Below are positions 1-7,400 of a stretch of DNA of 9,433 nucleotides, piece by piece. The notes beneath the pieces are model-generated. The model was not told the DNA's origin, did no database searches, and saw only the letters and a program-made list of their open reading frames with translations. How positions within the stretch are numbered: the first letter of the stretch is position 1; every line of letters begins with the position of its first letter. The stretch comes from Dehalococcoidia bacterium (lineage in GTDB: Bacteria > Chloroflexota > Dehalococcoidia > JACVQG01 > JAHKAY01), in contig JASLQE010000357.1 in the NCBI GenBank assembly GCA_030744635.1, positions 1-9,433 of the forward strand, read 5' to 3'. The position numbers were made by a program, and so were the translations under genes.

Positions 1-574
1 AGTGAATCTCTATGCCGTCGAACTCCGCCCTGACCGCAAGCTCGGCGGAGGCGGCGAACTCGTCATGCTCCGACTGTATTTCCTCCACCATCATGGCCCT
101 AGTGGCGGGGCCGGGGACGGAGGGCATAATTTTGGTGAACAGCGCACGGAAGGCCCGGGGCATATTGTCCGCCGTTATCTCGTAGGGCACGCCATCGGAG
201 GGTGCCGGGGAGGGTTCACCTACGGGCGAGTTTCCCTGCCTCCCGAAGCCCGGGCTTAGCTGGATGAAGACCCGCGAGCCGAAATCATGGCAGGTCTCCA
301 CCAGCTCGTTGAGGCCCGGAATGTGGGACTGCTCATAGCACAGCAGGTTGCTCCAGGCGGGGAACCTGGCCGCCTGCCGGGTGCCCATGGCCGCCTCGGT
401 AATAACCAGGCCGCAGCCCCCCTTGGCCCGGGCGGCATAGTAGGCCAGCACCTGGTCATTCACATATCCCCCTGTGCTCTGGGCGAACAGGGTGTTCATG
501 GGGCCGGCGACGAGCCTGTTCTTGATTTCCACGGAACCGATGTTGATGGGCTGGAACATAGCCTCAAAAGCCAT
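1..574 (-). CDS. NADH:flavin oxidoreductase, Old Yellow Enzyme family (N-terminal part, runs off the left edge)
   Basis: Reading the minus strand from an ATG at 574-572 gives 191 uninterrupted codons to the window edge, so the gene continues outside. The product begins MAFEAMFQPINIGSVEIKNR, the usual opening of an OYE-type FMN TIM barrel (F-x-P-I-x-I-G...-K-N-R). Family-like stretches follow: AARAKGGCGLVITEAA near residue 50, QLSPGFGRQG near 105, and FDGIEIHS at the cut end. That last His is the first half of the FMN/substrate-binding H-x-x-H/N pair. The segment between about residues 115 and 160 looks longer than in typical members. A strong ribosome binding site (GGAGGT, 581-586, spacing 6) fixes the start. 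The gene is divergent from the related gene at 804 and has a near-consensus promoter upstream. Known members reduce activated C=C bonds with NAD(P)H. The substrate, and whether the missing part carries Fe-S and FAD domains, cannot be seen. Confidence 0.88.
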   Translation of the reverse strand, partial: MAFEAMFQPINIGSVEIKNRLVAGPMNTLFAQSTGGYVNDQVLAYYAARAKGGCGLVITEAAMGTRQAARFPAWSNLLCYEQSHIPGLNELVETCHDFGSRVFIQLSPGFGRQGNSPVGEPSPAPSDGVPYEITADNMPRAFRALFTKIMPSVPGPATRAMMVEEIQSEHDEFAASAELAVRAEFDGIEIH

Positions 575-676
575 TTTGCAACCTCCTCTCAGTCTTTTGC
601 CCTCAGAATAATAAACCGGGCATTCCTGCCCCCGGATAAGAGATTTACTATATGGACTCCGCTTCTGGCCCACCGT

Positions 677-705
677 ATGATACCCATGGCGCTCTGGGCT
701 GTCAA
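677..705 (-). promoter_or_regulatory. Sigma-70-type promoter for the leftward OYE gene
   Basis: On the minus strand an exact TTGACA (-35, positions 705-700) is followed after 17 nt by TATCAT (-10, 682-677; five of six consensus bases). Transcription would start near 670, giving a leader of roughly 95 nt before the ATG at 574. That leader holds an imperfect GC-rich inverted repeat (616-635) with no U-tract after it. The call rests on consensus match and position only. Confidence 0.6.
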
Positions 706-723
706 CAGAGACCGGAGACAAAT

Positions 724-735
724 AGGCCGTGGCCT
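724..735. promoter_or_regulatory. Short palindrome between the divergent promoters (possible operator)
   Basis: AGGCC-GT-GGCCT is a perfect 5-bp inverted repeat with a 2-bp centre. It lies between the two outward-facing -35 candidates (700-705 on minus, 742-747 on plus), where a regulator could affect both genes. It is short and GC-rich, so chance is quite possible. No regulator gene is visible in the window. Confidence 0.2.
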
Positions 736-741
736 TTGCGC

Positions 742-770
742 TTGCACATCGTTGACCGCCCAGGTAAAAT
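742..770 (+). promoter_or_regulatory. Sigma-70-type promoter for the 673-residue oxidoreductase
   Basis: TTGCAC (742-747) and TAAAAT (765-770; five of six consensus bases) are separated by exactly 17 nt. The predicted start, near 777, lies about 27 nt upstream of the ATG and before the GGAGG ribosome binding site at 795-799. A competing reading pairs TTGACC (752-757) with TATAAG (778-783), but its 20-nt spacer is too long to be preferred. Confidence 0.45.
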
Positions 771-803
771 GCACCAATATAAGGCATTGTAACCGGAGGC
801 AGT

Positions 804-2825
804 ATGTTTCCCCATTTGCAGCAGTCCATCAAGGTAGGATACACCACTTTCAGCAACCGCATGGCAGTGCTTCCCACCCAGAAGTGTCTGACAAACTTGG
901 ATGGCTATGCAACGCCGGAAGCGGTAGAGGCCTACCGGGTGCTGGGTGATGGGGGCTGGGGCCTGGTGATTGTGGAGATTACCGTGGTCCATCCCAAAGG
1001 GATGATCTTTGAATACGGGATGCACCTTTTTGAAGATACCCACATAACCGGACACCGTCAGATAGCTGAGGCCATTCATCAGGGAGGGACCGCCAAGGCC
1101 GTGTGCCAACTTCTTCACGGCGGGCGGAGTGCCGCTCGGTCAGCCCGGATGGTCCTTGGAGGGGTACGCCTGGCGCCATCAGTTGTGCTTGAGGGGCCCC
1201 CTGGAATAGGTATGGAGGCCCTCGTACCGGCGCGCGTGGAGTGCAAAGAGATGACCGAAGAAGAGATTCAGGAGGCGATAGAGGGCTTCGTTTCGGCCTC
1301 GGTGCGGGCGAAGAGTGCCGGCTATGATGGGGTAGAGGTCCATGCGGCCAACGGGGTCCAACTGGTACACCAGTTTATGTCTCCGTGGTTTAACCGCCGC
1401 CAGGACAGATGGGGACAGGACCGTGCAGCGTTCGCTATAGAGGTCATCCGCCGCATACGACGGGTGGTGGGGCCGGAGTTTATCGTTGCTATTCGGGTCA
1501 ACGCCTCAGACCTACTGCCTGAAGGGATGGGGCTGACCCTGGAGGAGATGCAGAGTTGGGTGCCCCGCTTTGAGGAGGCGGGGATTGACTACTTGAATGT
1601 CATCGCAGGCACAGTTTTCAACCCGGAGCATGTTGTCCCCCCCATTTATCAGCCGAGGGGTGTCACAGCCGAGCTGATAGGCCAGATAAAACAGGTGACA
1701 CGGGTGCCGGTTATCGGCGGCGGCAAGATAAATGATCCCATCCTGGCCGAGAAGCTGGTGGCCGAGGGAAAGATGGACATAGCAGGGTTTAGCCGCCAGG
1801 CCCTGGCCGATCCCGATTTTGCCCGAAAGACGGTGGAGGGGCGCTCTGGCGACATCCGCCGTTGCATATACTGCGATATCGGCTGTGGGGAAATCTTCTT
1901 CATGACCCGGGTGCGCTGCTCGGTTAACTACGCCTGCGGACGGCTGCCCCAGGACTACGAGCTGTCACCGGCCCGTACCCCGGGGCGGGTGATGGTGGTG
2001 GGCGGCGGTGTGGCCGGTATGGAGGCGGCCCGGGTGCTGGCCCTAAGAAATCACAGGGTAGCCCTCTATGAGAAGAGTGACCACCTGGGCGGCAATGTGT
2101 TGGACCTGGCGGGCAATATGCCGCGGGTAAATACCCACGATGTGAATAGCAGTGTGGACTACCTGTGCGGCCAGCTTCACCAGTTTCAGGTGCCGGTGCA
2201 AATGGGGGTGGAGGTCACACCACAACTGGTGGACGAGGTCCAGCCGGATGTGGTTGTGTTAGCCACGGGCTCCCAACCGTTCATCCCGGATGTCCCTGGA
2301 GTCCAGGAGAGGGGCGTAATAACCCTGGATGACTATCTGAAAGGAAAGCCCGAAGTGGGCAATACGGTCATCGTCTGGGGTGGTGATTACGGGTCCGAGG
2401 TAGCGCTCTCTCTGGCTAGGCAGGGCAAGGTGGTGACCTTGGTCTCGGAGAAGGATGAGGTGGCCCGCACGCCTTATATGCCGCAACCGGCAACGGCGGT
2501 GCGGCAGGGGCTGCTACTGCGCCACTTAGATGAGGCGAATGTCAACATAAAGCGGCGCTGCCAGGTGAAACAGATAGTCCCCGGCGGAATGGTTGTCCAG
2601 AGTGATAACCGGGAAGAGACCCTGGAGGCCAATACCGTTATTGTTGCCCTGAGGAGGCAGCCACTGGACCACCTCTTCCAGGGCCTGGTGGCGAAAGGAA
2701 TCCCGGTCTACAAAGTGGGGGACTGCGTAGAGCCGAAAAATATCCTGGAATCCGTGCATACCGCCTACCGGGTAGCCCGGCAGATTGAAAAACCCACCGG
2801 ACCGGCCGTGTACTCGGTCAGGTAA
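804..2825 (+). CDS. Three-domain FMN/4Fe-4S/FAD oxidoreductase, 2,4-dienoyl-CoA reductase / 2-enoate reductase type
   Basis: The 673-residue product matches the usual length (about 670) and layout of this family. Residues about 1-350 form an OYE-like FMN TIM barrel, with H180-A-A-N183 in the flavin/substrate-binding position and FMSPWFNRRQDRWG after it. Cysteines 354, 357, 361 and 372 (C-x2-C-x3-C-x10-C) would hold a 4Fe-4S cluster. A FAD-binding Rossmann motif GGGVAG follows at 400-405, then LATGSQP near 490. A second nucleotide-binding motif at 525-530 reads WGGDYG, with Trp where the first Gly is expected. The C-terminal VGDCVEP...TAYRVARQI is the usual flavin-contacting tail. In relatives, electrons pass from NAD(P)H through FAD and Fe-S to FMN, which reduces an activated C=C bond; Fe-S members are typical of anaerobes. 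GGAGG at 795-799 (spacing 4) supports the start. The substrate is unknown. There is no signal peptide, so it is probably cytoplasmic. The fadH name is not assigned because this family has many substrates. Confidence 0.9.
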   Translation: MFPHLQQSIKVGYTTFSNRMAVLPTQKCLTNLDGYATPEAVEAYRVLGDGGWGLVIVEITVVHPKGMIFEYGMHLFEDTHITGHRQIAEAIHQGGTAKAVCQLLHGGRSAARSARMVLGGVRLAPSVVLEGPPGIGMEALVPARVECKEMTEEEIQEAIEGFVSASVRAKSAGYDGVEVHAANGVQLVHQFMSPWFNRRQDRWGQDRAAFAIEVIRRIRRVVGPEFIVAIRVNASDLLPEGMGLTLEEMQSWVPRFEEAGIDYLNVIAGTVFNPEHVVPPIYQPRGVTAELIGQIKQVTRVPVIGGGKINDPILAEKLVAEGKMDIAGFSRQALADPDFARKTVEGRSGDIRRCIYCDIGCGEIFFMTRVRCSVNYACGRLPQDYELSPARTPGRVMVVGGGVAGMEAARVLALRNHRVALYEKSDHLGGNVLDLAGNMPRVNTHDVNSSVDYLCGQLHQFQVPVQMGVEVTPQLVDEVQPDVVVLATGSQPFIPDVPGVQERGVITLDDYLKGKPEVGNTVIVWGGDYGSEVALSLARQGKVVTLVSEKDEVARTPYMPQPATAVRQGLLLRHLDEANVNIKRRCQVKQIVPGGMVVQSDNREETLEANTVIVALRRQPLDHLFQGLVAKGIPVYKVGDCVEPKNILESVHTAYRVARQIEKPTGPAVYSVR

Positions 2826-2841
2826 TTTCGGACACATCCAA

Positions 2842-2919
2842 CCAAGTGGGGACTGTGTGCAACCGGAGAACATGTTCCAGGCGATGCACAACGCTTACCG
2901 GGTGGCCCGCCTGATTTAG
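2842..2919 (+). pseudogene. Relic of the 3' end of a second Fe-S flavin oxidoreductase gene
   Basis: From 2851, the frame reads GDCVQPENMFQAMHNAYRVA and then RLI before a TAG stop at 2917-2919. This parallels the tail of the upstream 673-residue protein (GDCVEPKNILESVHTAYRVA...). Over 22 aligned codons, 13 residues and 45 of 66 bases are identical by hand count, and many differences fall at third codon positions. That pattern suggests an old, once-selected paralog rather than a recent copy. The intact gene has five Gs (2717-2721) where the relic has four (2848-2851), a probable one-base deletion that breaks the frame. No start or body of the gene remains. It lies in the 108-bp gap between two convergent genes, and no rho-independent terminator is visible there. 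Confidence 0.65.
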
Positions 2920-2933
2920 CACAGGGCCCGTAT

Positions 2934-4079
2934 TCAACCGCCGAGCTGGGTCTTAATCTGCTGTGCCCACTGCCTTAGCTGAGGCTCGGCTGCTGAGGCC
3001 AGCACCGTGTTGGCGTCTGAGAGCGCCAAATAATTCTGCCCCTGGGCCATATAGGCAAGGGCACGGGCATAGTAGGCCCCCCATTGGCTGCGGTTAAGTG
3101 TGGTGGACTGCGTGAAGTCCGCCACCGCCTCATTCAAACGTCCCATGGCCTGGTGGGCCAACCCCCGGAAGTAATAGCCATCGGTGTCCTGGGGATTGAG
3201 CTCCACGGCCCGAGTGTAGTCCCGCACCGCCGCCTCCAGGTCACCTTTCGTATAGTAGATGCTGCCGCGGTTCCGGTAGGCGAAACCGGAGCCGGGGTCC
3301 GCGGCTATGGCGGCGGAGAAATGGCCCAGGGCCTCATCCAGCCGGCCTGCGGTGAAGCTCTCCTGCCCCCGGGCCACCAGTGCCTCCACCGTCTGTGGGG
3401 TGGCCGCCGCCTGGGGGGCTTCGCCCAGCAAGCTATCATAGCTCACCAGTGAACTATCGAACACCCGCTGCTGCCACCGGTCAAAGTGGACTATAGCCGG
3501 CAGCGGGTCCCGAGGGCGGGGGCCGGGGTCCTCTGCGGGGTAGCCCAGGGGGGTGACGCCGAAGATGGTTACATCATCCGGGATACCCATCAGCCCCTTG
3601 ATATCCGCCTCCGTGAACAGGGGAGCGCCCATCCAGCAGGTTCCTAGCCCCTGGTCAGCGGCCGCCAGCAGCAGGTTCTCCATAGCGGCGGCCACACTCT
3701 CTACATCAAACAGGAAAGCACCCTGGTCATACTCCTGTTTTACATAGGCGCGTTTGCGGTGCAGACAGACCACCACATAGACCGGGGCCTGGGGCAGAGA
3801 GGAGTAGACATCCTGCATGCGCTGGTCCAGCTGGCTGCCGCTTACGGGCTCGGTAGAGGCTTGGGAGAAAACAGTACGGTGAGCACCCAGAATAAGCTCC
3901 ACCAGCCTTTGCCTTACCTCCGGCTCTCTTACCACTATGAAATCCCACGGCTGCCCGTTGACGGCGCTAGGTGCCCAGCGGGCGGCCTCCAGTACCGCCA
4001 TTACCTTTTCCTCTTCTACGGGGTGGGGCTGGTATTGCCGGATGCTGCGTCGTTTCTTGATGGCTGCCAGAGTCTCCAT
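2934..4079 (-). CDS. Nitroreductase-family protein fused to C-terminal TPR repeats
   Basis: The 381-residue product has two parts. Residues 1-205 resemble an FMN-dependent nitroreductase: RRSIRQY at 10-16 and WAPSAVNGQPW at 35-45 (FMN phosphate and isoalloxazine binding region), then GLGTCWMGAP and GVTPLGYPAEDP in the C-terminal half of the fold. After a linker, residues 231-331 make three tetratricopeptide repeats (each ending in a DP/NP/LN-type turn, such as AIAADPG and AVELNPQ). A degenerate fourth runs to about 365. Stand-alone nitroreductases are roughly 170-220 residues, so the TPR half is an addition that suggests a protein partner. An in-frame ATG at 4094 would add MKERQ, but 4079 is preferred: it matches the usual family start and has GAGAG (4089-4085) upstream, while 4094 has no ribosome binding site. 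No signal peptide or membrane segment is visible. It converges on the flavin oxidoreductase gene and is divergent from rpoB. Substrate and partner are unknown. Confidence 0.88.
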   Translation of the reverse strand: METLAAIKKRRSIRQYQPHPVEEEKVMAVLEAARWAPSAVNGQPWDFIVVREPEVRQRLVELILGAHRTVFSQASTEPVSGSQLDQRMQDVYSSLPQAPVYVVVCLHRKRAYVKQEYDQGAFLFDVESVAAAMENLLLAAADQGLGTCWMGAPLFTEADIKGLMGIPDDVTIFGVTPLGYPAEDPGPRPRDPLPAIVHFDRWQQRVFDSSLVSYDSLLGEAPQAAATPQTVEALVARGQESFTAGRLDEALGHFSAAIAADPGSGFAYRNRGSIYYTKGDLEAAVRDYTRAVELNPQDTDGYYFRGLAHQAMGRLNEAVADFTQSTTLNRSQWGAYYARALAYMAQGQNYLALSDANTVLASAAEPQLRQWAQQIKTQLGG

Positions 4080-4112
4080 TTGTCTCTCTTTCATGCGGTA
4101 TTGCTATCCGTA

Positions 4113-4141
4113 GTTTCACCGTCATTCACGAGCTTTGTCAA
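4113..4141 (-). promoter_or_regulatory. Possible promoter for the nitroreductase-TPR gene
   Basis: An exact TTGACA lies on the minus strand at 4141-4136, suitably placed for this gene. At 17-nt spacing the -10 is only TGAAAC (4118-4113; three of six consensus bases), so the promoter is weak, activator-dependent or misplaced. A start near 4106 would leave about 27 nt before the ATG at 4079. Confidence 0.3.
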
Positions 4142-4255
4142 GTGGGACTCTGGAGGTGGGGTGGGGCAGGAGTTGCTGGCCCCGCATAGTGATTATGGGC
4201 AAAACGGGTGGAGTAGACAAAAGATACACCTGGAAACGCAGAGAAAACGAGTACC
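4142..4255. other. Gene-free spacer between the nitroreductase and rpoB promoters
   Basis: No credible coding sequence, RNA gene or repeat is visible. It contains a G-rich run (4152-4170, G tracts of 2-4) and a 5-bp inverted repeat GGGGC/GCCCC (4163-4167 with 4179-4183). Neither is strong enough for a functional call. Confidence 0.5.
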
Positions 4256-4283
4256 TTGACAGAAAAGCTGTGTGTGTTATAAT
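4256..4283 (+). promoter_or_regulatory. Consensus sigma-70-type promoter of the rpoBC operon
   Basis: TTGACA (4256-4261) and TATAAT (4278-4283) are both exact consensus, separated by 16 nt. TG at 4275-4276, one base before the -10, makes it also an extended -10 promoter, and AT-rich sequence follows (4281-4291). Transcription should start near 4290. This strength fits a core housekeeping operon. Confidence 0.85.
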
Positions 4284-4289
4284 ATATAT

Positions 4290-4447
4290 TTGCCTGGTAT
4301 GCCTCTAAGTGATAACTGTTTCCCCGGAGACCCCTTCCCCCAAATCGTTGCGCCCAGTTCCAGCGTAATTTCGGAGCAGTGGCTCTCAGCTTGCCTGTAG
4401 ATTTCAGAGGCGCTACCCGGCATTTCAAACCTTGGTAAGGGGTGAAC
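4290..4447 (+). promoter_or_regulatory. rpoB 5' leader with a possible Shine-Dalgarno-pairing fold
   Basis: The leader is about 157 nt from the predicted start to the ATG. Three nested complementary pairs can be found by eye. ACCCCTT (4330-4336) pairs with AAGGGGT (4437-4443), which is the rpoB ribosome binding site; GCGCC (4350-4354) pairs with GGCGC (4409-4413); GAGC (4374-4377) pairs with GCTC (4382-4385). CC at 4337-4338 could extend the outer helix to GG at 4434-4435 past a bulged U. GCCTCT (4301-4306) could instead pair with AGAGGC (4406-4411), giving an alternative fold. No known riboswitch was recognised and no intrinsic terminator is visible. Regulation is inference. Confidence 0.3.
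4437..4442 (+). promoter_or_regulatory. rpoB ribosome binding site
   Basis: AAGGGG lies 5 nt before the ATG at 4448. It rules against the in-frame GTG at 4442, which overlaps this site and would have no ribosome binding site of its own. Confidence 0.75.
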
Positions 4448-7400
4448 ATGGTTATTTCTACCAAACCGCGGCAGAGTTCGTATCCCCAGCGCCGGTCCTT
4501 TAGCAAGCTACCTGAAATCCTGGATGTGCCCAACCTGCTCCAGGTACAGATGGACTCCTACAACTGGTTCCAGGAGGAAGGTCTCAGGGTGCTCTTGGAG
4601 GAGATTTCACCCATTCAAGACTTCACCGGCAACCGTTTTGACCTGTCTTTTATAGACCACGAGACGGGCCGCGCGCGCTACGAGTTCCGCCCCCCAGAGC
4701 ACTCCATTGAGGAGTGCCGCGAGCGAGACCTTACCTACACATCCCCCTTGTATGTCTCCGCATGGCTCCTTAATAAAGAGACGAGGGAAATAGGGGAACA
4801 CACCCTGTTTATGGGCAACTTCCCCCAGATGACATCCTGGGGCACGCTTATCATCAACGGTGCGGAGCGGGTGGTGGTCAGCCAGCTTATCCGTTCTCCC
4901 GGCGTTTACTACAACATAGAGGAAGACAACACCACCGGCCGGCAGTTGGCCTCCGGCAAGCTAATACCGGACCGGGGCGCGTGGCTGGAGATTGAGACCA
5001 GCAACAAGGACGCCCTAATGGTCAAGACCAACGGCAAGCGGCGCATATTCATCACTACCTTCCTCAGGGCGCTGGGCTTCACCGAAGAGAACATGGAACT
5101 GTTGTTCCAGGATGTGGATACCGGCACCCATCGCTTTATCAAGTCCACCCTGGAACGCAGTCTCTTGGAGAAGGAAGATGCCAGGACCGAGGCCGAGGCG
5201 CTGATTACCATCTTCAAGAAGCTTCGCCCCGGTGACCCGGCCAACGAAGACAACGCTCGGGGCCTCCTCAACAACCTGCTGTTCAACCCCCGAAGGTACG
5301 ACCTTGGCATTGTAGGCCGCCATAAGCTGAACCAGAAGCTGGGCCGGGACATGCTCCTCATCAAGGAGGTTATCACCCCGGCGGAGGCCAAGCGTATGAC
5401 CCGCCACGAGTTGCGGGACAGGGTCAACCGGGAGTTCACTGATAGGGTGCTTACCAAAGAGGACCTGGTGGCAATTGTCCGTCACCTTATCCGGGTAAAC
5501 AACGGGGAGGCATCCCGCGACGATATTGACCACCTGGGCAACCGGCGGGTGCGTACCATAGGCGAGCTTGTGCAGAACCAGTTCCGCATTGGCCTCATCC
5601 GGCTGGAGCGGGTGGTGAAGGAGCGGATGACCCTGGTAGACCCCATACAGGGGGTTACCGCTGCCGCTCTGGTCAACATCCGCCCCGTGGTGGCTGCCGT
5701 GAAAGAGTTTTTCGGCGGCTCCCAACTATCCCAGTTTATGGACCAGACCAACCCGGTAGCTGAGCTTACCCACAAGCGCCGCCTCTCCGCCATGGGGCCC
5801 GGCGGGCTGTCCCGGGAACGGGCCGGTTTTGAGGTGCGGGATGTACACCCCTCCCATTACGGTCGCATTTGCCCCATTGAGACCCCGGAAGGCCCCAACA
5901 TCGGCCTTATCGGTTCCCTGGCCAGCTTCAGCCGGGTCAACCGGATGGGATTCATTGAGACGCCCCTGCGGCGGGTGTACCGGGAGCTACCCCAATCAGA
6001 CCCTCGCCTGGTAGGGCGTACCATCAGGGAAGAGGTAAAGACCAAAAGCGGCGACATAATAGCCGAAGCAGGGCAGGTGATAGACGCCGGACTCATGAAA
6101 AACCTGTCCCAGTTACGCCGCCACATCCCCATGTTTCCCTTCGCCTCCGATGAGGTGGAATACCTCCCCGCGGATGAGGAGGAAGAGTTCATCATAGCCC
6201 AGCCCAATACCCTCCTGGATGAAAAGGGCAACCTGGTGGGCGAGAAGGTTGAAGTCCGCCACGGCAACCACTACTACGATGAAAGCCGCCTGGTAGTGGA
6301 CTACATGGATGTGTCCCCCAAACAGATTGTCAGTGTCACCACCGCCCTCATCCCCTTTCTGGAACATGATGATGCCAACCGGGCCTTGATGGGCTCTAAC
6401 ATGCAACGCCAGGCGGTGCCTCTGGTGGCCGCTGAAGCGCCTACCGTGGCCACCGGCATGGAGGAGCTGGTAGCCAGGGACTCGGGCCAAGTGGTGCTTT
6501 CCCGAACGGACGGTGTGGTGACCTCCGTTACTGCCAATTTGGTTGTGGTGCTCCGCGATGATGGGGAGGAAGAGACATATCCCCTGCTCAAGTTCATGCG
6601 TACCAACCAGGGCACCTGCGTTAACCAGCACCCCATCGTGAGCCAGGGCCAGCGGGTGATAGCCGGTCAGGTGATGGCAGACAGCTATGCCAGCGATAGG
6701 GGTGAGCTGGCCCTGGGCCAGAATGTGATGGCCGCCTTCATGAGCTGGGAAGGCTACAACTTTGAAGACGCTGTGATTATGAGCCAGGCCTTGCTGAAGG
6801 AGGACAAGTTCACCTCCATCCACATGGAGCGCTACGAGGCCGAGGCACGGGAGACCAAACTGGGGTTTGAGGAAATCACCCGGGACATCCCCAATGTTGG
6901 GGAAGAGAGCCTGCGCAACCTGGACGAAGAGGGCTTCATACGTGTGGGCGCACAGGTGGTGCCGGGGGATATCCTGGTGGGCAAAATCACCCCCAAAGGG
7001 GAGGCCGAGCTTTCTCCGGAGGAGAAGCTGCTGCGTGCCATCTTCGGCGAAAAAGCCCGGGATGTGAAGGATACCTCACTGCGTATACCCCACGGCGAAG
7101 GCGGCAAGGTTGTCACGGTACGGGTATTCTCCCGCGAAAACGATGACGAGTTACCCGCTGGGGTGTTGCAGATGGTTAGGGTATGGGTAGCCCAGAAGCG
7201 CAAGATTTCCGTGGGGGACAAAGTTGCTGGACGCCACGGAAACAAGGGCGTCATCTCCCTTATCCTGCCTGAGTCCGATATGCCCTTCCTGCCCGATGGC
7301 CGCCCGGTGGATGTTGTCCTCAACCCCATCGGCGTCCCCTCTCGCATGAACTTGGGACAGATACTGGAGACCCATCTGGGGGCCGCTGCCCAGACCCTGG

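Noticed and set aside
616..635. Imperfect GC-rich inverted repeat in the leader of the leftward gene as an attenuator
   Set aside because: The stem is unequal (extra C residues on one arm) and no U-tract follows in the direction of transcription.
752..783. TTGACC / TATAAG as the promoter of the 673-residue enzyme gene
   Set aside because: The spacer is 20 nt and the transcript start would fall almost on the ribosome binding site; TTGCAC-N17-TAAAAT just upstream fits better.
287..949. 220-codon plus-strand open frame across the divergent promoter region
   Set aside because: It is antisense to the leftward OYE gene and overlaps the start of the 673-residue enzyme in another frame. The translation is low-complexity and matches no family; it is a shadow frame of GC-rich DNA.
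2895..2930. GC-rich short inverted repeats as a terminator between the convergent genes
   Set aside because: The stems are only about 4 bp, lie inside the coding relic, and have no T-run on either strand.
4152..4170. G-rich run as a possible G-quadruplex
   Set aside because: The tracts are uneven (2-4 G) and would support only a two-layer quadruplex; nothing places it in a functional position.
4138..4533. 131-codon minus-strand frame covering the rpoB promoter and leader
   Set aside because: It overlaps a consensus promoter and the rpoB start on the opposite strand, and its product has no recognisable features.
5015..5725. 236-codon minus-strand frame inside rpoB (and a similar one at 6113-6823)
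   Set aside because: Both lie wholly opposite strongly conserved rpoB coding sequence, have no ribosome binding site and give no recognisable protein.
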